DNA from: Demequina sp. NBRC 110056
GTDB taxonomy: Bacteria > Actinomycetota > Actinomycetes > Actinomycetales > Demequinaceae
Direction of reading: 5' to 3'
Length of the DNA stretch: 64,000 nucleotides
NCBI RefSeq assembly: GCF_002090155.1
Contig: NZ_BBRM01000003.1
Span: forward strand, 310,001-374,000
Shown here: positions 43,966 through 52,302 of the stretch, piece after piece
Position numbering within the stretch: the first letter of the stretch is position 1
Layout of the letters: every line of letters starts with the position of its first letter
Translations under genes and position numbers: made by a program
The notes under the pieces: model-generated
The model's database searches: none
What the model was told of the DNA's origin: nothing
The model's input: only the letters and a program-made list of their open reading frames with translations

Positions 43966-44267
43966 CGACACTCTCCCCGATGCTCCGAGATTCTTGCGGG
44001 CGTGAGCAACACTATTTGACTCGTGGTATCGGCCCCGCACCTAGGCGTGCACGAGCCAGTGCGCTCCACTGGGACCCCCTTCGCGGGTACGAAGCAGCGG
44101 AACGATGGCGACCCAATCGCGCGCCTTGGCTCTACTCGCATACCAAACCTTTCGTTCCAAACGGCACACACGGCGCAGCGTTCGTCACATTAGGTTTGGA
44201 CGGCGGAAAGCGACCAACGCCCTTTCGTAGCCACAAACCTGCTGACAGTGCAGTTGCTCGCGTTGGC
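43966..44267. other. 302-bp intergenic stretch
   Basis: Lies between the flippase gene start and the end of the second sulfotransferase gene, both on the minus strand. Lower GC than average. A promoter for the flippase gene may be here, but no consensus box is convincing. Confidence 0.35.
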
Positions 44268-44960
44268 CTAGAACGCGTATCCGAACACTTCGATCTGTGG
44301 ATGTGCAACTGAGCGCACCCGTTCCACGCCCTCTGCGTCGTACATTTCCCGGTACCTGGCGGACGCAGGTCGAGTACTTGACTTCGCGTGCGGTAGAGCG
44401 GCGCCAGCGGGCAGTTTGAGGGACCGGAGTATTGAAGAATAGTCATCTGAGAGTTGCTCGAACCGCAGTACATGGTCCACAACCACGGAGTTATCGATCG
44501 AAATGATCTCCCAGTTTCTGGTCAAGAACTCAAGGTGTGGACTGCGCAGGTACTCGTCAAACGAGAGGGTGTCTGAATGCAGCCAGTAGTAATGGGAAAC
44601 GGCGGCGTCCCACGGGTTGCGTATTACTGCAAACTTGACGTAATCGGCAAAGCGCTCTGGACCAATTAGCTGTCGCACCTCGCAGGCCGACATGTGGTTG
44701 TACGCCTTTCTCCATCCACGCCCGAGGACAAAGCGCTTCCAGTCAGAACCGCTGAGCGTGCTTGCGCGAGTGACCGGGAATCGGAAGTTCTGCGCACCCA
44801 GACCAGACCGAGCGCGGCGGGCCTCTTCGTCTGCAGGCGGGTGCAATGGTGTCAGGATGTCTTCCCGCCCGCACACTCCGGACAACGCAATCTCAATGCT
44901 CGTTCCTGCCGTCTTGAGAGTCTTCAAGAAAACGAAACCGTGCTTGTGGGACGCGATCAC
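44268..44960 (-). CDS. Sulfotransferase, family 2 (carbohydrate type)
   Basis: 230 residues. HKHGFVFLKTLKTAGTSIEIAL is the 5'-phosphosulfate loop of the Sulfotransfer_2 group (HNK-1, chondroitin and heparan 2-O type), and FAVIRNPWDAAVSHYYW the 3'-phosphate site. HVLRFEQLSDDYSSILRSL fits the C-terminal helix. Cytoplasmic, without a signal peptide. It belongs to a different subfamily from the enzyme at 38959, so the polymer could be sulfated at two positions. The GTG at 44960 is chosen because the family begins just before the HKH loop. Confidence 0.82.
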   Translation of the reverse strand: MIASHKHGFVFLKTLKTAGTSIEIALSGVCGREDILTPLHPPADEEARRARSGLGAQNFRFPVTRASTLSGSDWKRFVLGRGWRKAYNHMSACEVRQLIGPERFADYVKFAVIRNPWDAAVSHYYWLHSDTLSFDEYLRSPHLEFLTRNWEIISIDNSVVVDHVLRFEQLSDDYSSILRSLKLPAGAALPHAKSSTRPASARYREMYDAEGVERVRSVAHPQIEVFGYAF

Positions 44961-45138
44961 GGTCTCAACTCTACTTGAGTGCAGCGGCCACGCCGGGCAC
45001 ATCGTAGCCAGACGACGTCTGTGCGCGCAGAGACAATACGCCGTGCACGCCCATGCCGTCGCTAGTCCATTGCAGCATGGTGCGCCGAGGACGTGCGACT
45101 CAGTTGTAGGTCGACACGGCCTTCAGCTGTATTGCTCA

Positions 45139-46263
45139 TCAAACGAGCGGACTCGCGCGCTGTTGGTAGTGGCTCAACAATAGGGCGCGCTGCGCGTCGC
45201 CGCTAAAGCGATCGGTGACCAACGCGAGCCCATTCCTCACTTGAGACTGAGCCAAAGCCGGGTCTTGAAGGAGTTCACTCACTCCCGACGCAATGGCAGC
45301 CGCCGAATCACCAACTACCGTGCCAGCACGCCACTTGCGCAGAATTGGAGCGAGGGCTGCAGACTCCGTGACGACGACCGGCACGCCGCGCGCTAGTGCC
45401 TCGATGATTGTCAGCCCGAACGGCTCGTCTCGTGCGGAGTGAACATAGATAGCAGATGCGTCGAGCACGCCAGTGAGCTCGAAATCTCTCGCTGGGCCCT
45501 GCCACGAGACCGAATCCTCTACGCCGAGCGCGGCAATTCGGGACAAGCAGCGCTTGGCTTCGCCGCCATCGGGGCCGACGAGCACGAATTTCGCTGCCGG
45601 AATGCGCGGCGCGACGAGCGCCGCGGCTTCGATGAACATGAGCGGCCGCTTTCTCGCATGCAAGCGAGAGAGAAACAGCACTTGGGGCGTTGCTGACGGC
45701 TCGCGGAACGACTCCACGGTTGGAATCCTTGTGAAATTAGGGTGCGTGACGACGCGCTCGGGAGGGACACCTCGCTCGACGAAGATACGCCGTTCCTCCT
45801 CCGTCAACGCGAGTACGACGGATGCTCGCGATAGAACATCGTCGACACGATGCCCTAATAACGCTGTGGCTAGCCGATTCGCGACTTGGTGCATGCCGTG
45901 TGTTTGAACAACAAGCGTTGCGGCCGAAACAGCGGCTGCTGCGGAGAGTGTGACGAAGTCGCGTGCCATATGGACGTGGACCACGTCGAAGCGCGCGGAA
46001 CTGCGCCGGACGTAAGCCACAAGGTCCGGTGACACGAGGCCCAAGTATCGAGAGCGGCCTGCGAGGAAGCGGCCAGGCAGCCGAACGATTTTGGCGCCTG
46101 ATCCCCGGGAGCAGGAGTCTTGATGCGGACCGCCAGAGCTACCGACGAGCGTCACGTCAACGCCTGCGTTTGCCAATAAGTCCGCTTGCGCTTCTGCAAC
46201 TCGTGCTGGGCCGCCGTAAGAGGCAACCTGGTCGAGGTGCGCGACTACGTGCAAAACTCTCAA
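45139..46263 (-). CDS. GT4-family glycosyltransferase
   Basis: 374 residues, GT-B retaining enzyme. YGGPARVAEAQADLLANAG near the start, VVHVHMARDFVTLSAAA, VLFLSRLHARKRPLMFIEAA and the E-x7-E box in DEPFGLTIIEALARGVP are intact. Probably acts on the lipid-linked intermediate of the polymer. It lies on the minus strand between the family-2 sulfotransferase and the acetyltransferase, suggesting a right-hand arm of the locus transcribed leftward. Confidence 0.84.
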   Translation of the reverse strand: MRVLHVVAHLDQVASYGGPARVAEAQADLLANAGVDVTLVGSSGGPHQDSCSRGSGAKIVRLPGRFLAGRSRYLGLVSPDLVAYVRRSSARFDVVHVHMARDFVTLSAAAAVSAATLVVQTHGMHQVANRLATALLGHRVDDVLSRASVVLALTEEERRIFVERGVPPERVVTHPNFTRIPTVESFREPSATPQVLFLSRLHARKRPLMFIEAAALVAPRIPAAKFVLVGPDGGEAKRCLSRIAALGVEDSVSWQGPARDFELTGVLDASAIYVHSARDEPFGLTIIEALARGVPVVVTESAALAPILRKWRAGTVVGDSAAAIASGVSELLQDPALAQSQVRNGLALVTDRFSGDAQRALLLSHYQQRASPLV

Positions 46264-46420
46264 TGCCCGACGACCTCGCTTGCGGCTGCGCGACCGCGAT
46301 ACCAGTGGGTGACGACCAATCTATTGTTCGAAATCAGTCGGTGCACCTTGGCCAGGGCGGGATTCTTGAGCTCTCGGCGTGTACGGCTGCCATGACCTTG
46401 AAGGGAGTTCATAGGCACGA

Positions 46421-47035
46421 CTAGAACCGACGACCTGTCTCAACAGCCGGCGCTCCCCAAACGATGGCGCCAGGGGGGACATCGCCGACTACCACCGCAG
46501 TGGGAGCGACGAGCGCTGATTGGCCCACGCTGCTACCGCCGAGTAGGACGGCCCTAGTTGAGACCCAAGCACCGTCGGATACGACGACGGGGCTAGTTAG
46601 CAGCGCCATGTCTGTGCGGTGTGCGTGGCTTCCTGTCGTGATGAAGGCTTCCTGTGACAAGACTACGTCGTGTCCAACCCGGACCTTGTCCTGATTGTGA
46701 ATCCAGACGCCCTCACCCACCCAGCAGCCATCGCCTAACTCTAGATTCCACGGGAACTTTACCCGGGTGCGCGCGCGAAACACGACTTGCTTGCCTATTT
46801 TCGCACCGAACAGCCTGAGCACGCCGACCCGCACTCTAGAAGAAACTTGGAGCGGATTGGTGACAAGGCTCCACTCGGCCAAGGACCACATCGCCATTGC
46901 GAATCGACCGCGGGCCCACTTGTCGCGACCGCGAGGTGCTTCTGCGAGCGGAATTACAGGTGGCCAACTGGCGGTTTCGGCGACACCAGGTGATTCAAGT
47001 GGGTTCAGTCTTTGTCCATCTCCAGGGTGTACCAC
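46421..47035 (-). CDS. WcaF/WcaB-like hexapeptide-repeat O-acetyltransferase
   Basis: About 204 residues. The family block RVGVLRLFGAKIGKQVVFRA, followed by VKFPWNLELGDGCWVGEGVWI and left-handed beta-helix hexapeptides (VRVGHDVVLSQEAF, AWVSTRAVLLGGSSVG, ALVAPTAVVVGDVPPG), is clear, with an active-site His near TGSHAHRTD. It would acetylate a sugar of the polymer. The start is uncertain: no strong ribosome binding site, and GTG 47035, ATGs at the MAMWSL residues, or a longer N-terminus to 47128 are possible; typical relatives are 180-210 residues long. Confidence 0.72.
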   Translation of the reverse strand: MVHPGDGQRLNPLESPGVAETASWPPVIPLAEAPRGRDKWARGRFAMAMWSLAEWSLVTNPLQVSSRVRVGVLRLFGAKIGKQVVFRARTRVKFPWNLELGDGCWVGEGVWIHNQDKVRVGHDVVLSQEAFITTGSHAHRTDMALLTSPVVVSDGAWVSTRAVLLGGSSVGQSALVAPTAVVVGDVPPGAIVWGAPAVETGRRF

Positions 47036-47200
47036 TCGACCGACTCTACCGGAATGCCGTTTCTTCAGTCGAAGACCGTAACAGCAAGGTAAGTGCGCAC
47101 GGAACATTGCTGGCCATCGCGGAGACACGTTCGGGAGCGGCCCGCCACTGTCCCCGCAAACCTGGCGTGAGCCACGGAGAACACAGGTGCAGGCTATGAA

Positions 47201-48316
47201 CTAGATCACGTAGCCCAATTCCGACTCCCCAACTAGTGCGAGGGTGACCCGATCTGCTGCGGACTCCGCACGTTCGCCGTGCGCGCCGACCGTGACGTCT
47301 GCGAGTTCTGGAGTCTCGTAGGGGTCTGAGATGCCTGTGAACTCCATTATCTCGCCGGCCCGGGCCTTGGCGTAGAGCCCCTTGCGGTCGCGGGCCTCGC
47401 ACTCCTCGAGTGGCGTGGCAACGTGCACTAGCACGAAGCGCCCGACGCGTTCGGCCATCTCGCGCACCTCGCGTCGCATGGATTCGTATGGAGCGATGGG
47501 CGCACAGATGGCGATGCCGCCGTGCGCGCTGATCTGGGATGCCACCCAGCCGATGCGTCGAACGTTGAGTTCGCGATCCTCTCGTGAGAATCCTAGGCCG
47601 GCGGAGAGCATCGCACGCACCTCGTCACCGTCAAGGAGGGTGACTCGCTGGCTGGACTCGGCGCGCAGGCGACGAGTTACCTGACGCGCGATGGTGGACT
47701 TGCCAGAGCCCGAAAGGCCGGTGAAGAGCACGACGATGCCATTACCGGGCGCCTTCTGTTCGCCGCGGATGACCTTGACGTTCGAAGCGAACACGATGGA
47801 GGCAAGGTGCTCAAGAAGCTCGCCGCGCTGCCCGGCGGGCACGTGGTCGGCGGCGGGTTCGGGGAGCACTCGGACTCTGAGCCCGTCCGTACGCAGCCCC
47901 CTAACTATTTGGGCGAGGGCGTGCGCGTCGCCGGTGTCTGTCACGATAACGGTGCCGTCAAGCCGCCCGCTGCGTCGGCCCAGCAGCAGCGTGGCGTCGC
48001 TCAAGGGCTCCGCGGTGCGCGAGGGCCGAAGCTCTGAGAAGGCGGCCGGCGCGGGCTCGCGAACGACTTCGACGAGGCCGCCAATCCAGGTTCCTCGGCT
48101 GTCAGCGGACGTCTCTAGAACGCGGACGCGTGCCACGGGGGTGGCCTCCGTGTCGAGCAGCGTGAGCGCCCGCTCGTCGACGGCTCCCGCGAGCCGCAGG
48201 GTAGCGTTGTGCGGGCCCTTGGTGGGCAGCTCGTAGCGCAGCGCATGGCCGTAAGCGCCGGCGCGCATCAGCTCGAGTTCGTTCAGTTGCTGGGGGGACA
48301 AGCGGATCTCGGTCAC
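47201..48316 (-). CDS. cysC: Adenylyl-sulfate kinase with N-terminal sulfurylase-like domain
   Basis: 371 residues. Residues about 190-355 are APS kinase: P-loop TGLSGSGKSTIA, LLDGDEVRAMLS, FSREDRELNVRRIGWVA and ATPLEECEARDRKGLY. The enzyme phosphorylates adenylyl sulfate to PAPS. The first 180 residues resemble the PUA-like domain of ATP sulfurylases (LSPQQLNELELMRAGAY) and lack that enzyme's catalytic HxGH motif, so the role there is probably structural. Its ATG overlaps the TGA of the tauE gene by 4 bp. It is last in the leftward cysQ-D-N-tauE-C set that feeds the sulfotransferases. Confidence 0.9.
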   Translation of the reverse strand: MTEIRLSPQQLNELELMRAGAYGHALRYELPTKGPHNATLRLAGAVDERALTLLDTEATPVARVRVLETSADSRGTWIGGLVEVVREPAPAAFSELRPSRTAEPLSDATLLLGRRSGRLDGTVIVTDTGDAHALAQIVRGLRTDGLRVRVLPEPAADHVPAGQRGELLEHLASIVFASNVKVIRGEQKAPGNGIVVLFTGLSGSGKSTIARQVTRRLRAESSQRVTLLDGDEVRAMLSAGLGFSREDRELNVRRIGWVASQISAHGGIAICAPIAPYESMRREVREMAERVGRFVLVHVATPLEECEARDRKGLYAKARAGEIMEFTGISDPYETPELADVTVGAHGERAESAADRVTLALVGESELGYVI

Positions 48317-49257
48317 TGATTGTGCTCCTGCTCTGCTGTGGCTTCACGCTTCTCCTGCCATGTGAAGAGGCGAAAGCCCATCGATTGGCGCACCCAGGCC
48401 CAGGCGAGCGTGCCGCCGGCGGCGATGAACACGAGTGAGACCAGTACCCACGCGCCATCGACGCCGAGGAGGGCGAGGCCTGCGACGAAGAGGATGATCG
48501 CGAGCGCCCGGCGCACGAGCCCGCCGTTCATGCGAGAAGAGAGCTGTGCGCCGAGGTACGCGCCAGGCACCGAGCCCAGGATGATCGGGATGGTCACCGA
48601 CCAGTCGACATCGCCGAAGAAGAGGTGCGCGACGGCCGCGGCGACGACGAGCGGGACTGCCTGCACGAGGTCCGTGCCGACAAGCTGGTTGGCCTTCAGC
48701 ATCGGGTACAGCGCCATGAGGGCGATAATGATGAGCGAGCCGGAACCCACCGAGGTGAGGCCGACCATGAGGCCCCCGACCACGCCGACGATGATCGTCG
48801 GAACAGGCCGTGCGACGACGTCGGGCCGCTCCGTGGGCAGCGGCGCTGCGCGGCCGTCGCGTTGCATCGCGTGTTCCCGCAGCCGCAGGTATGCGCGCAC
48901 AAACAGTCCGAGCGAGGCGATGATGAGCACCACGCCGAGCGCGTGCTTGACGAAGGACTGCACCTCGGGCCCTGGGCCCATCCAGTGGGCGATGAGCACC
49001 CCACCGAAGGCCGCGGGGACGGAGCCGTAGACGAGCAGCCGTACGAGCTGCCAGTTCACGGTGCCGTTGCGCATATGCACCCACGAGCCCGCGGGCTTCA
49101 TTGCGGCCGATGCGACCACGTCGCTGGACACTGCTGTAAGGGGCGGGACGCCGAAGAAGAGCACCAGCGTGGGCGTCATGAGCGCGCCCCCGCCCATGCC
49201 GGTGAGGCCGACGACGACACCGATGCCGACGGCGGCGATCAGGAGCCCGACGTCCAT
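48313..49257 (-). CDS. TauE/SafE-family sulfite or sulfur-compound transporter
   Basis: 314 residues, about eight transmembrane helices with the family's paired glycine-rich repeats (GLTGMGGGALMTPTLVLFFG; GLTSVGSGSLIIIALMAL). Family members export sulfite or sulfoacetate or take up sulfate-related anions. Its place inside the cys operon, 51 bp after cysN and overlapping cysC, suggests anion traffic for PAPS synthesis, possibly sulfate import. The direction cannot be read from the sequence. Confidence 0.82.
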   Translation of the reverse strand: MDVGLLIAAVGIGVVVGLTGMGGGALMTPTLVLFFGVPPLTAVSSDVVASAAMKPAGSWVHMRNGTVNWQLVRLLVYGSVPAAFGGVLIAHWMGPGPEVQSFVKHALGVVLIIASLGLFVRAYLRLREHAMQRDGRAAPLPTERPDVVARPVPTIIVGVVGGLMVGLTSVGSGSLIIIALMALYPMLKANQLVGTDLVQAVPLVVAAAVAHLFFGDVDWSVTIPIILGSVPGAYLGAQLSSRMNGGLVRRALAIILFVAGLALLGVDGAWVLVSLVFIAAGGTLAWAWVRQSMGFRLFTWQEKREATAEQEHNQ

Positions 49258-49308
49258 GGCTAGACGCTACCTGTCACGCGCGCGTACAGGACGTCACCAG
49301 GGCCGGGC

Positions 49309-50556
49309 TCAGGAATCGCGGACAACTCCCGCGCCCACAGTGCGGTTGGTCGCCTCGTCGATCAGCACGAAGGAACCCGTCGTCCGGTTCTCGTCATAGT
49401 CGTCGAGCAGCAGCGGCGTGGTGACCCGCAGCTTGACGCGACCAATCGAGTTGAGGTTCAGCTGGTTGATCTCGCTGTCGCGGTGAAGCGTGTTCACGTT
49501 GAGCTCGTACGGGATCTCCTTGACCATCGCGCGCGCCATACGGCTGGTGTGGAAGATGCCGAGCTTGCGGCCCACCGTCAGCGCGTCCTGGTCCATCCAG
49601 CACACCATCGCCTCGACGTCCTGCGTGGGCGCCGGGTGGTTGCCAGGGCGGCACAGCATGTCGCCGCGGGAGATGTCGATCTCGTCCTCGAGGCGCACCG
49701 TCACCGACATGGGCGGGTAGGCCTCCTCGACGGGGCCGTTGGGGCCGTCGATCGCGGCGACCTTCGTGGTCAGACCCGAGTGAAGCGCCATGACCTGGTC
49801 GCCCACCTTGAGGATGCCCGAGGCGACCTGACCAGCGAAGCCACGGTAGTCGCGCGAGTCCGCCTGCTGGGGGCGGATCACGTACTGCACCGGGAAGCGC
49901 ACGTCCTGGAGGTTGCGGTCCGAGGCGATGTGCACGTGCTCCAGGTGGTGCAGCAGGCTGGTACCGCCGTACCAGGGCATATTGGCCGAGCGCTCGACGA
50001 CGTTGTCGCCCATGAGGGCGCTCACAGGGATCGCGGTGAGGTCCGGGATGTCGAGCTTCGAGGCGAAGTCAGAGAACTCCTGGTAGATCTCCTCGAACCG
50101 CGCCTCCGACCAGTCCACGAGGTCCATCTTGTTGACAGCGAGCACCACGTGGGGCACGCGTAGCAGCGAGGAGATCGTGGCGTGGCGGCGCGACTGCTCG
50201 GTGAGGCCCTTGCGGGCGTCGACCAGGATGACCGCGAGGTTTGCGGTCGATGCGCCGGTCACCATGTTGCGGGTGTACTGCTGGTGGCCCGGGGTGTCCG
50301 CGATGATGAATTTGCGGCGCGGGGTGGCGAAGTAGCGGTAGGCGACGTCGATGGTGATGCCCTGCTCGCGCTCGGCGCGCAGGCCGTCGGTGAGCAGCGA
50401 CAGGTCGGTGTAGTCGTTGCCGCGGGACTTCGAGGCGGCCTCGACCGACTCAAGCTGGTCCTCGAAGATGGACTTCGAGTCGAACAGCAGGCGGCCGATC
50501 AGCGTGGACTTTCCGTCGTCGACGGATCCAGCGGTGGCGAAGCGCAACAGGTCCAT
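49309..50556 (-). CDS. cysN: Sulfate adenylyltransferase subunit 1 (GTPase)
   Basis: 415 residues. EF-Tu-like GTPase that drives ATP sulfurylase: P-loop GSVDDGKSTLIGRLL, switch GITIDVAYRYF, DTPGHQQYTRNM and NKMDLVD are intact, followed by two beta-barrel domains. No APS kinase is fused; that activity is in the separate cysC gene. The start codon shares one base with the cysD stop (TAATG), so the subunits are made together. Confidence 0.95.
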   Translation of the reverse strand: MDLLRFATAGSVDDGKSTLIGRLLFDSKSIFEDQLESVEAASKSRGNDYTDLSLLTDGLRAEREQGITIDVAYRYFATPRRKFIIADTPGHQQYTRNMVTGASTANLAVILVDARKGLTEQSRRHATISSLLRVPHVVLAVNKMDLVDWSEARFEEIYQEFSDFASKLDIPDLTAIPVSALMGDNVVERSANMPWYGGTSLLHHLEHVHIASDRNLQDVRFPVQYVIRPQQADSRDYRGFAGQVASGILKVGDQVMALHSGLTTKVAAIDGPNGPVEEAYPPMSVTVRLEDEIDISRGDMLCRPGNHPAPTQDVEAMVCWMDQDALTVGRKLGIFHTSRMARAMVKEIPYELNVNTLHRDSEINQLNLNSIGRVKLRVTTPLLLDDYDENRTTGSFVLIDEATNRTVGAGVVRDS

Positions 50557-51464
50557 TAGAAGTACCCCTCCTTCTTCCGGTCCTCCATAGCTGCCTCGGA
50601 CACGCGGTCGTCGCCGCGGGTCGCCCCGCGCTCCGTCAGGCGCGTGGCGGCCGTCTCTTCGATGATCTTGTCGATGGTGTCAGCGTCGGATTCGACGGCG
50701 GCCGTCAGCGTGGCGTCACCGACGGTGCGGTAGCGCACCTTCTTGACCACGGTCTCGTCCGCGTCGCCGGGGACGGCGAACTCGTTCGCTGCCATCCACA
50801 TGCCGTCGCGCAGGAACACCTCGCGCTCGTGCGCGTAGTAGATGCTCGGCACTTCGATCTCGCGCGAGCGGATGTAGTCCCAGATGTCGAGCTCGGTCCA
50901 GTTGGACAGAGGGAAGACGCGGATGGACTCGCCAGAGTGGACCTTGCCGTTGTAGAGGTTCCAAAGTTCGGGACGCTGGTTGCGTGGGTCCCACTGACCG
51001 AAGTCGTCGCGGAAGGAGAAAACGCGCTCCTTGGCGCGAGCCTTCTCCTCGTCGCGGCGGGCGCCGCCCATGCACGCGTCGAACTTGTTGGACTCGATGG
51101 TCTCGAGAAGCACGGGCGTCTGGATTCGGTTGCGCGAGCCGTTGGGCTCCTCCTTGACGCGTCCGGCGTCGATGGCGTCTTGCACGGAGCCCACGATGAG
51201 GTTGAGTCCGTGCTCGGCCACGATGCGGTCGCGGTACTCGAGCACCTCGGGGAAGTTCTGGCCGGTGTCGATGTGGACGACGGGCATCGGCAGGCGCGCG
51301 GGTGCGAAGGCCTTGATCGCGAGGTGCAGCAGACAGATGGAGTCCTTACCGCCCGAGAAGAGCAGCGCGGGGCGCTCCATCTGGGCGACGACCTCGCGGA
51401 TGATGTGGATGCCCTCAGCCTCGAGGGCATCGAGCTGGCTCAGCGCGTGACTGGGCTGGGTCAT
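50556..51464 (-). CDS. cysD: Sulfate adenylyltransferase subunit 2
   Basis: 302 residues. ATP-pyrophosphatase fold with the PP-loop LLFSGGKDSICLLHLA, then HIDTGQNFPEVLEYRD, MGGARRDEEKARAKERVFSF and SNWTELDIWDYI, all diagnostic of CysD. With CysN it makes adenylyl sulfate from sulfate and ATP. The ATG at 51464 overlaps the TGA of cysQ (ATGA). The longer upstream open frame is rejected because the family begins near this Met. Confidence 0.95.
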   Translation of the reverse strand: MTQPSHALSQLDALEAEGIHIIREVVAQMERPALLFSGGKDSICLLHLAIKAFAPARLPMPVVHIDTGQNFPEVLEYRDRIVAEHGLNLIVGSVQDAIDAGRVKEEPNGSRNRIQTPVLLETIESNKFDACMGGARRDEEKARAKERVFSFRDDFGQWDPRNQRPELWNLYNGKVHSGESIRVFPLSNWTELDIWDYIRSREIEVPSIYYAHEREVFLRDGMWMAANEFAVPGDADETVVKKVRYRTVGDATLTAAVESDADTIDKIIEETAATRLTERGATRGDDRVSEAAMEDRKKEGYF

Positions 51465-52225
51465 GAAGCGTCTCCGTGGTCGGCGGCCTGGGCGATCAAA
51501 TCGAGGATCCTCGATGCGAGCTCCGGACGGCACACCACCAGATCGGGTAGATAGGGGTCGGCGCCATTGTAGAGGAGTGGAGAGCCGTCGATGCGTGACG
51601 TGTGCAGGCCTGCGGCGCGAGCAACCGCGACAGGTGCGGCCGAGTCCCATTGGTACTGGCCTCCAGCGTGGACATAGGCGTCAACCTGGCCGCGGACGAC
51701 GGCCGCGATCTTGACGCCAGCAGATCCCATCGGGACGAGTTCTGCGTCGAGTCCGGCGCGCACTGGTTCGGTGATGGCGGGTGGGCGCGAGCGGCTCACC
51801 GCGAGTCGCACCTTCTCGGCGACCGATGCGGGGGCCGGGTCGACGGTATCGGTGTCGAGGACGAGATCCTCACCGGGAATGGCGACGGCGCCAGCCGCCA
51901 GTTCGCCCTCCTCCCACAGCGCGACATGCACGGCCCAGTCGGCTCGGCCCTCGGAGTACTCGCGGGTGCCATCGAGAGGGTCGATGATCCACACGCGGCT
52001 TGCCGTAAGGCGAACGTCGGTGTCCCGAGCCTCCTCGCTCAGAACGGCGTCATCGGGGAAGCGCTCGGCCAGTAGCGCCGCGATGCGCTCTTGCGCTGCT
52101 GCGTCGCCTCGATTGCCCCGTTCCTTGCCTTGCACTTCCTCTCCGAAGTCGGCGCGAATCTCCAGCAGTACCTCGCCGGCTTCGCGCGCGATCTCCGCCG
52201 CCGCGGCGGCATGGGTGGTGGTCAT
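51461..52225 (-). CDS. cysQ: 3'(2'),5'-bisphosphate nucleotidase
   Basis: 254 residues of the inositol-monophosphatase superfamily. Metal motif WIIDPLDGTREYSEGRADWAVHVAL and the C-terminal QWDSAAPVAVARAAGLH are present; an upstream Glu in LSEEARD is the third ligand. It hydrolyses PAP, the inhibitory by-product of sulfotransferases and PAPS reductase. It is the first gene of the cys operon and has AAGGAG upstream, with a divergent gene at 52303. Its inclusion fits heavy sulfotransferase use. Confidence 0.9.
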   Translation of the reverse strand: MTTTHAAAAAEIAREAGEVLLEIRADFGEEVQGKERGNRGDAAAQERIAALLAERFPDDAVLSEEARDTDVRLTASRVWIIDPLDGTREYSEGRADWAVHVALWEEGELAAGAVAIPGEDLVLDTDTVDPAPASVAEKVRLAVSRSRPPAITEPVRAGLDAELVPMGSAGVKIAAVVRGQVDAYVHAGGQYQWDSAAPVAVARAAGLHTSRIDGSPLLYNGADPYLPDLVVCRPELASRILDLIAQAADHGDAS

Positions 52226-52289
52226 GGCGAAGTGTCTCCTTCGGGATCAAGGGCCGCCCGGAGGCTATCAGCCTCAGGTTTCTCGTGGG

Positions 52290-52302
52290 TACCGTGAGCA
52301 TC
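52290..52302 (+). promoter_or_regulatory. -10 box and 7-nt spacer for a leaderless start
   Basis: TACCGT at 52290-52295 followed by 7 nt and the ATG at 52303. There is no ribosome binding site. The arrangement fits transcription starting at or next to the start codon, as known for many actinobacterial genes. Confidence 0.5.
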
